Origin: Pseudomonas putida | Lineage (GTDB): Bacteria; Pseudomonadota; Gammaproteobacteria; Pseudomonadales; Pseudomonadaceae | Assembly (NCBI RefSeq): GCF_002906855.1 | Contig: NZ_MINI01000048.1 | Location: 1-64,000, forward strand | Reading direction: 5' to 3' | Length of the DNA stretch: 64,000 nt | The notes under the pieces: generated by a model | What the model was told of the DNA's origin: nothing | What the model saw: only the letters and a program-made list of their open reading frames with translations | Database searches by the model: none | Shown here: piece by piece, positions 15,579 to 24,020 of the stretch | Layout: every line of letters starts with the position of its first letter | How positions within the stretch are numbered: position 1 is the stretch's first letter | Program-made: the position numbers and the translations under genes

Positions 15579-18571
15579 TGCAGTTCATAAGCAAATTGCT
15601 GGGCAAAGGCCCTGCAACGCCTATCGAGCCCGTGCTCGGCCAGCCGACAACCGATACCGACCTTGTCGACGACTATCCCGCAACAGCCAGTACTGTCATC
15701 AACGAAGAAGACCGCCAGGCTGCGAATGACCGGTACATAGCTCGCCTGGAGTCCATGGGCATCCCTTCACCCATCGACTGGCAAAACCCTAAACGTCGGC
15801 CGGCGACAAAAACTGACGTGGCGAGGATATACGAGGTCAACCCGTCGTTCGTGGACATGCTGCCATGGGCAGAATACCTGCCCGAGGAAGAGGCCATGCT
15901 CCTCGAGGATGGCATTTCCAGGGCGGCGTTTTTCGAGTTGATCCCGATCGGGACCGAGGGACGCTCCGACGACTGGCTTCAACAAGCTCGCGATGCGTTG
16001 CAAGGTGTCCTGCAGGACAGTTTCGACGAACTCGAGAGCTCTCACTGGGTAGTGCAGCTTTATGCCCAGGACGAAACGGACTGGACCGACTACCTGCAAA
16101 AACTCCAGGCCTACGTCCAGCCCCGGGCTGAGAACACGGATTTCACCAAGCTCTACCTCGCGCTGTTCCGCCACCACCTCGAGTCTATCTCCAAGCCAGG
16201 TGGATTGTTCGTCGACACGGCAGTCAGCAACCTCCCGTGGCGTGGTCAGACACGGAAAGTCCGCCTGGTGGTGTATCGCCGAGTAAAGAAACAGGACGTC
16301 GTGGTGCGCGGCCAGGAGCCTGCCGCCTACCTCAAAGCGATCTGCGACCGTCTTAAAGGATCCCTGGCCAACGCCGGCGTGACAACCAAACGCATGGATG
16401 GCCATGCGATCAAGCGTTGGCTCGTAGGCTGGTTCAATCCACACCCAGATCACCTGGGGTCGACTGAGCGCGATATCCGACGTTTCTACGAAGAGGTGTG
16501 CCAGCCAGCCCGCGAGTTGCAAGAGGGTGAGCTGCCGGTGGCGAGCGGCACCGACTTCTCGGAGAACTTGTTCTACAGAGAACCGCGCTCGGATATCGAC
16601 AGCGGTCTCTGGTCGTTCGACGGCATGCCGCACCGGGTTGTGATGCTGGATCGCCTGAAAAATGCCCCCCTCACTGGGCATCTGACCGGTGAGACCAAGC
16701 AGGCCGACTCATTGAACTCGCTGTTCGACCGGCTGCCGGAGGATACCGTGTTGTGCATCACCATGGTGCCGACCCCGCAGGATCTGCTGGAAGGGCATCT
16801 CGAACAGCTATCCAGGAAGGCTATCGGGGATACCCAGGCGTCCAGTCACACCCGGGATGACGTTGAAACGGCGCGGTCCCTTCTCGGACGAAAGCACAAG
16901 CTCTACCGGGGAAGTGTCGCGTTTTTCCTCCGTGGTCAGAATAAAGCCGTGCTCGAGGAGCGCACGACTAGCTTGTGCAACGTGCTCCTCGGCGCCGGCA
17001 TGCAACCAGTCCAGTCACAGGACGAGGTAGCTCCTCTAAACAGCTACCTGCGCTGGTTGCCATGCAACTTCGACCCGAATGAAAACCGCGCCTTGGATTG
17101 GTACACCCAGCTTATGTTCACCCAGCACATCGCCAATCTGGCTCCAGTCTGGGGGCGCTCCACTGGCACAGGTAACCCGGGCTTCACCCTTTCCAATCGA
17201 GGGGGGGCAGCGCTGACCTTCGATCCGCTGAACAAGCTCGACCGACAAATGAACGCGCACTTGTTCTTGTTCGGCCCCACCGGCGCGGGTAAATCTGCCA
17301 CAGCCAACTACCTGATCATGCAGGCCATTGCGCTCTACCGCCCTCGACTCTTCATCATCGAGGCCGGCAACAGCTTCGGCCTGCTGGGCGATTTCGCCAA
17401 GCGGCTTGGCCTGACCGTCAACCGGGTACGGCTCGCTCCGGGTAGCGGCGTGAGCCTCGCCCCGTTCGTCGACGCCGTGCAGCTCGTAAAAAACAAGGAC
17501 CAGGTCAAGGTCTTGGATGCCTCGGACGTGGATGCATCGGACCAGCACCTGACCGACGCACTGGCGGGGATGGAGGACGAACAGAGGGACATCCTGGGCG
17601 AGCTGGAGATCACAGCCCGCCTGATGATCACTGGCGGCGAATCGAAGGAGGATGCGCGACTCACTCGGGCCGACCGCAGTGCCATCCGGCAGTGCATCAT
17701 CAACGCCGCCGAGCTGTGCGTAAGTAAAAACCGTCCGGTGTTGACTGAAGACATCAGCGCAGCGCTGCAGGCGATGGCCAGCGACGACAAGCTCCCTGAA
17801 AGCCGGCGCAACCGGTTCATGGAGATGGCCGAGGCCATGGGGATGTTCACCATGGGCACCGAGGCTGAGATGTTCAACCGTCCTGGTACCGCCTGGCCGG
17901 AAGCTGACATCACAATCGTCGACTTGGCCACCTACGCTCGTGAGGGCTATCAAGCCCAGATGGCCATCGCCTACATCTCCCTGCTGAACACCATCAACAA
18001 CATCGCAGAGCGGGACCAGTTCAAAGGCCGACCACTCATTGCCTTCACCGACGAAGGCCACATCCCATTGAAGGTGCCACTGCTCTCCCCGTATTCGGTG
18101 AAGATCACCAAGATGTGGCGAAAACTAGGTGCCTGGTACTGGATGGCAACCCAGAACGTTGACGACATCCCTCCAGAAGCATCCGCCCTGCTGAACATGA
18201 TCGAGTGGTGGATCTGCTTGAACATGCCGCCTGACGAGGTGGAGAAAATCGCGCGTTTTCGTGAGCTCACGCCGGCGCAGAAGACGATGATGCTCTCGGC
18301 ACGAAAGGAAAACGGCAAGTTCACCGAGGGCATCGTCCTGGCCAAGCGGATCGAGATGCTGTTCCGTGTGGTGCCACCCAGCCTGTGCCTTGCTCTGGCC
18401 ATGACCGAGCCAGAAGAAAAGCGGCAGCGTTACGAAACCATGCAGGCGCTCGGCTGCGATGAGCTACACGCAGCACTGCAGGTGGCCGCGGACCTGGACC
18501 ACAAACGCGGTATCACTCCCTATCCCATCACCTTACCCGAATCAAAGAAGGCCGTGGAGCGCGTGGCATGA
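15578..18571 (+). CDS. traC: Conjugative transfer ATPase TraC, PFGI-1 class (TIGR03744; VirB4 family)
   Basis: Large cytosolic ATPase (997 aa) that powers assembly of the mating channel. Walker A FGPTGAGKSATANYL is at ~565-579 and the Walker B region PLIAFTDEGHI near 820. The motif TKMWRKLGAWYWMATQNVDDIP follows, equivalent to the sensor segment of VirB4 proteins. The N-terminal half (~1-500) carries the VirB4-type domain with WVVQLYAQDETDWTDYLQKL. The family segment LNPHPDHL-like WFNPHPDHLGSTERDI supports the ICE class. Its length is normal for this family. It overlaps the following small gene by 4 bp. No defects seen. Confidence 0.92.
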   Translation: MQFISKLLGKGPATPIEPVLGQPTTDTDLVDDYPATASTVINEEDRQAANDRYIARLESMGIPSPIDWQNPKRRPATKTDVARIYEVNPSFVDMLPWAEYLPEEEAMLLEDGISRAAFFELIPIGTEGRSDDWLQQARDALQGVLQDSFDELESSHWVVQLYAQDETDWTDYLQKLQAYVQPRAENTDFTKLYLALFRHHLESISKPGGLFVDTAVSNLPWRGQTRKVRLVVYRRVKKQDVVVRGQEPAAYLKAICDRLKGSLANAGVTTKRMDGHAIKRWLVGWFNPHPDHLGSTERDIRRFYEEVCQPARELQEGELPVASGTDFSENLFYREPRSDIDSGLWSFDGMPHRVVMLDRLKNAPLTGHLTGETKQADSLNSLFDRLPEDTVLCITMVPTPQDLLEGHLEQLSRKAIGDTQASSHTRDDVETARSLLGRKHKLYRGSVAFFLRGQNKAVLEERTTSLCNVLLGAGMQPVQSQDEVAPLNSYLRWLPCNFDPNENRALDWYTQLMFTQHIANLAPVWGRSTGTGNPGFTLSNRGGAALTFDPLNKLDRQMNAHLFLFGPTGAGKSATANYLIMQAIALYRPRLFIIEAGNSFGLLGDFAKRLGLTVNRVRLAPGSGVSLAPFVDAVQLVKNKDQVKVLDASDVDASDQHLTDALAGMEDEQRDILGELEITARLMITGGESKEDARLTRADRSAIRQCIINAAELCVSKNRPVLTEDISAALQAMASDDKLPESRRNRFMEMAEAMGMFTMGTEAEMFNRPGTAWPEADITIVDLATYAREGYQAQMAIAYISLLNTINNIAERDQFKGRPLIAFTDEGHIPLKVPLLSPYSVKITKMWRKLGAWYWMATQNVDDIPPEASALLNMIEWWICLNMPPDEVEKIARFRELTPAQKTMMLSARKENGKFTEGIVLAKRIEMLFRVVPPSLCLALAMTEPEEKRQRYETMQALGCDELHAALQVAADLDHKRGITPYPITLPESKKAVERVA

Positions 18572-18873
18572 GAGTCATGAATACCCTGACCCAGAACATC
18601 ATTGATAGCCTGACCCAGCTGCTCAAAGAGCCCGGGCACGACACACTCCAGTCATTGTCGGTTTGCGCACCAGTGCTCATTGACGAGCTGCAACAGATCA
18701 AAAATAACGCCCTCGATCGTCGCGACATCATTCCGCTGGTTCAGTCCGTGTTGGATGAGTGGCTGAAGGAGCACCCTCAGCCTGACGGAGCCATTCACGA
18801 TCTACAGGCCGCCCTGCAGAAGCTCGGCCAGCCTGAGGTCCCCCCTCATGCTCGGGGGGATGAGCATGCGTAA
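18568..18873 (+). CDS. Small hypothetical ICE protein downstream of traC
   Basis: Soluble helical protein of 101 aa (start ATG 18568 overlapping the traC stop; a second ATG at 18577). It begins with NTLTQNIIDSLTQLLKEPG and contains LVQSVLDEWLKEHPQ. No signal peptide, membrane helix or known motif is seen. It sits between traC and the DsbA-like gene and overlaps the latter by a few bases, so it belongs to the transfer operon. Function unknown. Confidence 0.65.
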   Translation: MRVMNTLTQNIIDSLTQLLKEPGHDTLQSLSVCAPVLIDELQQIKNNALDRRDIIPLVQSVLDEWLKEHPQPDGAIHDLQAALQKLGQPEVPPHARGDEHA

Positions 18874-19510
18874 GAACAGGCTCAAACTCATCGTGGTCGG
18901 CATCATCGCGATCACTGGCCTCGGCGCTGGCTGGCTGCTGGCAAAGAACAACAGCGCACGCCCCGCCGATGAGACCTGGTATTTCGGTCCGTCCAGTGCC
19001 CGCTGGGTGATCACGGAGTACGCCGATCTGGAATGCCCATACTGCAGGGCATACACGCCACAACTGAAGCGATGGGTGAGCGAGCAAGAGAACGTGAAGC
19101 TCGCTTGGCATCACTTCCCTCTCGATAGTCATGGCCCTGCAGCAGTATCAGAGGCAAGGCTCGTTCAATGCGCGGGTTCATTGGGCGGGGCTTCGGCGTT
19201 CTGGGAAGCGATCGACCAGGTCCTGCTGCGCACACGTGGCAATGGCCAGGGGCTCGCTGATGAGTTGGAGGTACCTGGCATCTCTGCAGAAGGTCTTTCC
19301 ACTTGCGCGAGGACAAGACTGGATATCCGAGCAGCCATTGAACAGCAATTGGCTGTGGCCAAGGGCCGGGGCATTGCCGCTACCCCTACGATCGAGGTCA
19401 CCGACAGTTTGACGGGGCACAGCATGCGCCTGGAAGGTCCCGTGGATAGCGCCACACTGCTGTCGGTCGTGGATGACCTCGCAGCCCAGGCCACTGCGAG
19501 CAAGGAGTAG
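18866..19510 (+). CDS. DsbA-like thioredoxin-fold protein of the ICE
   Basis: Membrane-anchored or exported thioredoxin-fold protein (214 aa). An N-terminal hydrophobic helix (LKLIVVGIIAITGLGAGWLL, 6-25) is followed by VITEYADLECPYCRAY with the redox motif C-P-Y-C (~56-59), and the cis-Pro segment GIAATPTIEV (~169-178). This is the DsbA/DsbG-type layout, expected to make or isomerise disulfides in Cys-containing mating proteins such as the TraU-like gene product encoded downstream. GGGGGA precedes ATG 18866; ATG 18860 is equally in frame. Two further Cys at ~108 and ~145 are unusual but not diagnostic. Confidence 0.82.
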   Translation: MRKNRLKLIVVGIIAITGLGAGWLLAKNNSARPADETWYFGPSSARWVITEYADLECPYCRAYTPQLKRWVSEQENVKLAWHHFPLDSHGPAAVSEARLVQCAGSLGGASAFWEAIDQVLLRTRGNGQGLADELEVPGISAEGLSTCARTRLDIRAAIEQQLAVAKGRGIAATPTIEVTDSLTGHSMRLEGPVDSATLLSVVDDLAAQATASKE

Positions 19511-19518
19511 CCAGGGTA

Positions 19519-19842
19519 ATGATCAAGATCACGGTCTCCCGCATCGACAATAATGACGAAGAAAGCAATCTACCAAGCAGGTTCTTCCCAAGCGCAGGCT
19601 CTGGCCATGGATGGTTTCAGCTTGAGTCGACCGGGGAAGAATTCCCCTCACACGATGAGCTGAGCTGGGCTCTCCAGGAGTGGAACGACGACTGCGTGCT
19701 CATGGACTATGACGCGACCACAGGCAAAGGTCGGTTCGTAATAGTCGACTGGTATGCCCCAGCGCCCGGGACCGTGATCGAGCTGCAGCTCGATATGAAC
19801 CTGGAAGAACTTGATCCAGGTGACGAGGAATGGTTCGACTAG
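19519..19842 (+). CDS. Hypothetical acidic ICE protein
   Basis: Acidic soluble protein of 107 aa; the C terminus LEELDPGDEEWFD is strongly negative. A beta-rich centre (GRFVIVDWYAPAPGTVIEL) is visible, but I recognise no family. AAGGAG lies 11 bases before the ATG. It follows the DsbA-like gene by 8 bp. Small, highly acidic proteins on mobile elements are sometimes DNA mimics that inhibit host nucleases or regulators, but here that is only a thought prompted by charge. Confidence 0.6.
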   Translation: MIKITVSRIDNNDEESNLPSRFFPSAGSGHGWFQLESTGEEFPSHDELSWALQEWNDDCVLMDYDATTGKGRFVIVDWYAPAPGTVIELQLDMNLEELDPGDEEWFD

Positions 19843-19929
19843 TTCACATTCTTGTAACGACCTGAGATCCGAGGGGAACGGACTTCCCTTCGCCCAGTCT
19901 CTGTCGGTGTGATTGTGGAGGTGAACGGG

Positions 19930-20202
19930 ATGATGGAACTACAAGGTTTCGCCAGTAGACACAGCTTTTTGAGTGTTCAACTTGAAAAGCTCTATCAGCA
20001 GCTATCCGACTCACACGATGCCGTCGGCTTGTCGGCCTCCGTGACGCAACTCAACAACGATATTTGTGAACTGCAGCGGGATGTCATGGAGGCAGTAATA
20101 CTTCGAAACCGATCATCCGCCGCAGTGACTTGGGCATCAGCGACCGGATACCCACAACTCACTCACGCTCTCGACGATCATGAGGATCTGGAGGAAGTGT
20201 GA
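19930..20202 (+). CDS. Small hypothetical helical protein
   Basis: A 90-aa frame from ATG 19930 (GGAGG 8 bases upstream); a GTG at 19909 would add 7 residues. The sequence is helical, with FLSVQLEKLYQQLSDSHDA and VTQLNNDICELQRDVMEAV, and looks like a two-helix hairpin. No known motif. It ends inside a converging minus-strand gene (44-bp overlap with the frame at 20159-20443), so one of the two 3' ends may be less constrained. Function unknown. Confidence 0.5.
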   Translation: MMELQGFASRHSFLSVQLEKLYQQLSDSHDAVGLSASVTQLNNDICELQRDVMEAVILRNRSSAAVTWASATGYPQLTHALDDHEDLEEV

Positions 20203-20443
20203 TGGTCAGCGTGAAACTACCGGTGAGACCCTGACGCAGTTCCTGAGGCATCCAATAGGCAAACTGCACCAGCCACGCGCCATCCTGCAGGCGATGGGTC
20301 TCCTGCCGAAACTTCTCAACCGATGCCTCATCAATCCCAAGAATGGCCGCCACTTCTTGGTTGGTGGGTATGGCGTCCTTCACCAGCCTGCCTCCTTGCG
20401 TCAAACCGGTATAGAAAATACTCCAGTGCCACCTGAGCGCCAT
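20159..20443 (-). CDS. Hypothetical protein, second gene of a minus-strand pair
   Basis: A 94-aa protein from ATG 20443, 7 bp after the stop of the upstream minus-strand gene; a TTG start at 20479 would overlap that gene. The middle part TNQEVAAILGIDEASVEKFRQETHRL has the rhythm of a helix-turn-helix or TPR-like bundle, then WLVQFAYWMPQELRQGLTG. I do not recognise a family. Together with the gene at 20451-20732 it forms a two-gene unit opposite to the transfer operon. Confidence 0.55.
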   Translation of the reverse strand: MALRWHWSIFYTGLTQGGRLVKDAIPTNQEVAAILGIDEASVEKFRQETHRLQDGAWLVQFAYWMPQELRQGLTGSFTLTITLPPDPHDRRERE

Positions 20444-20450
20444 CAACCGC

Positions 20451-20732
20451 TTATCGGTTGGCGAGTTTATCGCTCTCAATCCAAGAATGAGCGCGTTTAA
20501 GGGCCCAGGTCATCGCAGCCGTCATAGTCTGCCCTTTGCAGTCCATATGGCCCTCTTCGAGCAAAAGCTTTCCATCCAGAGCATAGATACCGAGAAATAG
20601 CTGAGTCAGGTGCTCGCGAGAGACCCGCACCTGAATGTTAATGAGGGAGCCGTCGGCCATCCGCTCATCGAAGTTCCTGAAGTGCAGATCGGGATCCGCC
20701 CACTCCCAGAATACTTGTCCTCTTTTGCGCAT
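20451..20732 (-). CDS. Hypothetical protein, first gene of a minus-strand pair
   Basis: A 93-aa soluble protein starting with KRGQVFWEWADPDLHF. The body has alternating strands (INIQVRVSREHLTQLFLGIYALDGKLLLEEGH) and ends in a helix with MTAAMTWALKRAHSW. No known domain. It is divergent from the TIGR03757 gene, with about 190 bp between the two starts, so that gap may hold two opposing promoters. A regulatory or exclusion role is conceivable from position, but nothing in the sequence shows it. Confidence 0.55.
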   Translation of the reverse strand: MRKRGQVFWEWADPDLHFRNFDERMADGSLINIQVRVSREHLTQLFLGIYALDGKLLLEEGHMDCKGQTMTAAMTWALKRAHSWIESDKLANR

Positions 20733-20924
20733 GTCCGTTCCAGTGTAAGTGCTGATCCGGGCAGTATGGAGTCACCTCAACGAGTCTGCCAGACCGAAAA
20801 CGCCTCGCTTACGCCCGTGTGGGGATTCACCGAGAAATCCAAGTACCGTCAGATATCTATTTCCTACTGCGCCTGGCGGGCCGATCCGTTTTCCTGTACC
20901 CGTCCCCACTTCAGGTGCAGCCTC

Positions 20925-21344
20925 ATGTTCAATATCCCCCCGCCTTCATCGCGAGTGATCCCGTTGTTCGTCGCCGCGCTGGCCACCGGTACCGCGCATG
21001 CCGAGACCTGGGCCATCACAGACGCGGCGCACCCACTCACCTCCGTACCGGCAGATGTGCGTGTCATCAAGCTCGATGATCAACAGCGCATCGAGGAGCA
21101 GTTGTCCAGGAAGCTACCACCCAACCCGCACCAAGCCGCGCTCGCCGCTAGGCAACTAATGGGCACGCCGGCCGGAGCTGCCCTTATGCAACAGCTAGCT
21201 GCCGCTCAGCAGGGCAATGCCGATGCCTGGAGTGTTGGGGTCTCGAAGGTGCCGGCAGTCGTTGTCGATCGCCGGTTTGTGATCTACGGCCAACCCGACG
21301 TGGCTGCTGCCATTCAGGCAATCAACCAGGCAAGGGGACGATGA
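20925..21344 (+). CDS. ICE conjugation protein, TIGR03757 (PFL_4709) family
   Basis: Exported protein of 139 aa from ATG 20925 (AGGTG 9 bases upstream). The signal peptide is VIPLFVAALATGTAHA (~11-26). The mature part has WAITDAAHPLTSVPADVRVIKLD, a helical middle (HQAALAARQLMGTPAGAAL) and the C-terminal SKVPAVVVDRRFVIYGQPDVAAAI, a thioredoxin-like end with the cis-Pro (VPAVV). This matches TIGR03757 and its usual place before the TIGR03756 gene, with which it overlaps by 4 bp. It resembles TraW/TrbC-type periplasmic partners in fold, an inference. Confidence 0.85.
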   Translation: MFNIPPPSSRVIPLFVAALATGTAHAETWAITDAAHPLTSVPADVRVIKLDDQQRIEEQLSRKLPPNPHQAALAARQLMGTPAGAALMQQLAAAQQGNADAWSVGVSKVPAVVVDRRFVIYGQPDVAAAIQAINQARGR

Positions 21345-22279
21345 TGAGACGAATCTCGCGACTCACCTTGGCTGGGCTTCTAACCTCGGCGCTACCTTTC
21401 TCAGCCTACGCGGCCATCAGCTCAGCGGCGATTCTCGCCTCCACCACCTCGCCTACCTGCTTGGAATACAAAGTAGTCGGCATCTGCTACTGGCTGCTCT
21501 GCACACCCGTTGGCTGCACGGTCAAAACCTCAACCAAAGTCCGGCACTACATTCCGGACGCAGTGGTATCCGCCTATGCCAACACAGGGGGGAATCCGTG
21601 GACAGAGGTAAGCCCCATGGGGGCGCCGAATGCGACGGCGCAAGCCGGTAATGATGGGACTACCAACCACAACGCCGAGAACAACATCACCAAGTTCAAG
21701 GAGGCTGACGTCATCGGCCACCCTGGAGCTGCGGTATTCAGCCGATTTGTAAGCTCTTTTGGCTATTCCTGCCACGGCGCGACGACCCCCTACGTGCCCT
21801 ACATGCTCAGCACCCTGGACACCCTCGCATGGCGGTACGGGGTTCCCGAATCCGTCTATCCAGAGGCCCTGATCCCCGGCATGCGGGAGGTCGGTGGACT
21901 TCTCTCGGCCGACATGTGGGGGAGCGTCTACCCACGGAGCGGGTTCATCCACCAGGTCGACGACTTCAAGGCCGGTGCAGTCATCGCCCAGCGTGCCGGT
22001 GACATCACGACGCGGGTAGGACAACCCCACGTATACCTGCCTATGCGCTCCCTGCCGGAGCCTGGCTACTGGCCTGCCGGGGAACTGAAAGAAGGTGATG
22101 CCAGCACAGGCAAGTGGCAGGAGCTGACGCCAACCATCAGCCCTACCTGCGCCGTGTTCCCCTCCCCTGGCCCGAATGCCGATGCAGTCGACGAAGCCTA
22201 TGCCTGGGCCCTGTGGCGGCCCTATTCATGCTGCCAGCGCAAAGGCCAGACCTTCCTGGGAAGCACTGACTTCCAATGA
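21341..22279 (+). CDS. ICE conjugation protein, TIGR03756 (PFL_4710) family, TraU-like
   Basis: Secreted Cys-rich protein of 312 aa with signal peptide ~1-26 (LLTSALPFSAYAAI). The segment CLEYKVVGICYWLLCTPVGC, with four Cys in 20 residues, and VRHYIPDAVVSAYANTGGNPW are typical of TraU proteins. Later parts include PSPGPNADAVDEAYAWALWRP and CCQRKGQTFLG. It likely needs the DsbA-like protein encoded 2 kb upstream for disulfides. TraU is required for DNA transfer in F-type systems; transfer of that role to this protein is by homology. It overlaps the TIGR03757 gene by 4 bp. Confidence 0.87.
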   Translation: MMRRISRLTLAGLLTSALPFSAYAAISSAAILASTTSPTCLEYKVVGICYWLLCTPVGCTVKTSTKVRHYIPDAVVSAYANTGGNPWTEVSPMGAPNATAQAGNDGTTNHNAENNITKFKEADVIGHPGAAVFSRFVSSFGYSCHGATTPYVPYMLSTLDTLAWRYGVPESVYPEALIPGMREVGGLLSADMWGSVYPRSGFIHQVDDFKAGAVIAQRAGDITTRVGQPHVYLPMRSLPEPGYWPAGELKEGDASTGKWQELTPTISPTCAVFPSPGPNADAVDEAYAWALWRPYSCCQRKGQTFLGSTDFQ

Positions 22280-22299
22280 GATAAGACCTGGAGAGCTAT

Positions 22300-23661
22300 A
22301 TGAACAAATTTACCATCGCCATCATTCTCGCTACTGGCATGGGCAGTACCTGGTGTATGGCTGAGGCCGCCGACCCAATCAAGGTGGAGTCCCAGGGCAG
22401 CGTGATCGGGGACGACGTGCTCTACAGTATCGGCGGCGGCAGCGCTGTCCAGATGGGCAGCGCTGGCCAGATGGAAAGCATCACCGTCGGCGCCGGCTGG
22501 CAGAACAACCTGGTCTGCGGAAACATGGACCTCAGCAACACCCTGCAGAACCAGCTGAACGGCGCAACACAGGGCTTCCAACAGATCATGGGCAGCGTCA
22601 TCCAGAACGCGACCGGCGCTGTCACGTCGTTGCCGGCACTGATCCTGCAGCGGGCAAATCCCGCCCTCTACAACCTGCTGACCAACGGGATCCTGCAGGC
22701 GCGCCTCGACTACGACCGATCGAAGGGAACCTGCAGGGCGATGGCCGAACGGATGGCCGACATTGCCGGCGGCCAGATGGGGTGGGGCAAGGTTGCCGAA
22801 GGTCAGAAGATGGGGCAAGCCCTGGCATCGAGCAACGATGCCGTGGCAGTGGTCGACAAGGTCGAGCAAGCACCAGGATCGAACGGCGTGACTTGGGTCG
22901 GCGGTAAACAGGCCGGTGGCAATGGGCAGCAGCCCATCAAAGTGGTTGGGGATGTTGCCAAAGCAGGCTACAACCTCCTCAACAATCGCGCAGCTCAGGA
23001 CACCTCGAGCATCCCGCAGTCCAGCTGCTCCAATGGACTGGTATGCGGCAGTTGGGAGTCTCCGGCCGAAGCCGCCCAGTTCGCAAACCGGGTCCTGGGT
23101 GAACAGCAGCTACAGACCTGTGAAGGATGCACGACTACATCGACTCCGGGTGTGGGCTTGACCCCGCTGATCCAGGAAACATACGACAAGAAGCTCGCGG
23201 CCCTGCAGGAGCTCTTGAAGCCCGGGACCCAGATCACCTCCGAGAAGCTGCGTGAAGCAAGCAGTGACTCCCTCCCCATTACCCGCGGCGTAGTTACTGC
23301 CCTTCGTGACGAGCGGGATCAGGCGGTGTTGGCCTCCCGCCTGGCATCCGAGGTCGCCTTGGCTGATGTCCTGGAGAAAGGTCTGCTGCTGCAGCGCATG
23401 CTGATTACAGGCAGCAAGGAACCCAACGTGAATGCGAACAAGCTCGCCGTTGAGGCCACACTCGGCCAGGTCGACACGCTTCAGCAACTCATCACCAACC
23501 TCAAGACCGAGCTCGACATGCGGCAGCAGCTCGCCAACAACTCTCCGATGAAGATCATCGAGCGCAGCAAGTCGCGCGCCGAAAGTTCCCGCTCGATCTA
23601 CGAAGCGGCGCCTGAACAGGATCGCCTGATTCAGCTGCAGAAGCCTGCCGGCAAGGAGTGA
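22300..23661 (+). CDS. ICE conjugation protein, TIGR03755 (PFL_4711) family, TraH-like position
   Basis: Secreted protein of 453 aa. The signal peptide ends near residue 24 (WCMAEAA). The start of the mature part, DDVLYSIGGGSAVQMGSAG, and RANPALYNLLTNGILQARLDYDRSKG are family-typical. The C-terminal half is a long coiled coil (~280-430: LREASSDSLPITRGV then LITNLKTELDMRQQLAN). In gene order it sits where TraH lies, between TraU-like and TraG genes. A periplasmic role in pilus or mating-pair stabilisation is inferred. GGAG lies 6 bases before the ATG; the next gene overlaps its end. Confidence 0.85.
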   Translation: MNKFTIAIILATGMGSTWCMAEAADPIKVESQGSVIGDDVLYSIGGGSAVQMGSAGQMESITVGAGWQNNLVCGNMDLSNTLQNQLNGATQGFQQIMGSVIQNATGAVTSLPALILQRANPALYNLLTNGILQARLDYDRSKGTCRAMAERMADIAGGQMGWGKVAEGQKMGQALASSNDAVAVVDKVEQAPGSNGVTWVGGKQAGGNGQQPIKVVGDVAKAGYNLLNNRAAQDTSSIPQSSCSNGLVCGSWESPAEAAQFANRVLGEQQLQTCEGCTTTSTPGVGLTPLIQETYDKKLAALQELLKPGTQITSEKLREASSDSLPITRGVVTALRDERDQAVLASRLASEVALADVLEKGLLLQRMLITGSKEPNVNANKLAVEATLGQVDTLQQLITNLKTELDMRQQLANNSPMKIIERSKSRAESSRSIYEAAPEQDRLIQLQKPAGKE

Positions 23662-23663
23662 CC

Positions 23664-24020
23664 ATGGCGGAAGATGTCGAGAAAAAAGCCCACCCCCTCA
23701 AAGTCCTCCTGGGAGGCGTGTTATTGAGCGTGGTGATGCTGTTGCTGAGCGTGTTGCTCGGCGTCATCGCGGTCAATCATCTGGGCGTGTTCGACACCTG
23801 GTTGAAGTGGCGTGAGGGCAATTACCTGCCACTGTTGCTATGGCGACTCGCCCTCTATGGCAGCATCGTCTTCGCGTGGGTGAAGCTCAAGGCGCGTCTG
23901 CCTGGGAGCGACGAAGATCAGTCGTCCAAGGGGGTTCAGCGGATCGAGTTCCTGGTACTCCTGTTGTTCGTGATCATCGAGATCTCGAAGGCGCCAATCA
24001 CCTGGTCGGAGGTCCTATGA
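23664..24020 (+). CDS. Small ICE membrane protein upstream of traG
   Basis: Protein of 118 aa from ATG 23664 (a GTG at 23658 overlaps the previous stop). It has three hydrophobic stretches: LLGGVLLSVVMLLLSVLLGV (~15-34), LPLLLWRLALYGSIVFAW (~54-71) and FLVLLLFVIIEI (~97-108). A gene of this type occupies the same slot between the TIGR03755 gene and traG in PFGI-1-class ICEs. It overlaps the traG start by 4 bp (ATGA). Probably an inner-membrane partner of TraG; unproven. Confidence 0.75.
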   Translation: MAEDVEKKAHPLKVLLGGVLLSVVMLLLSVLLGVIAVNHLGVFDTWLKWREGNYLPLLLWRLALYGSIVFAWVKLKARLPGSDEDQSSKGVQRIEFLVLLLFVIIEISKAPITWSEVL

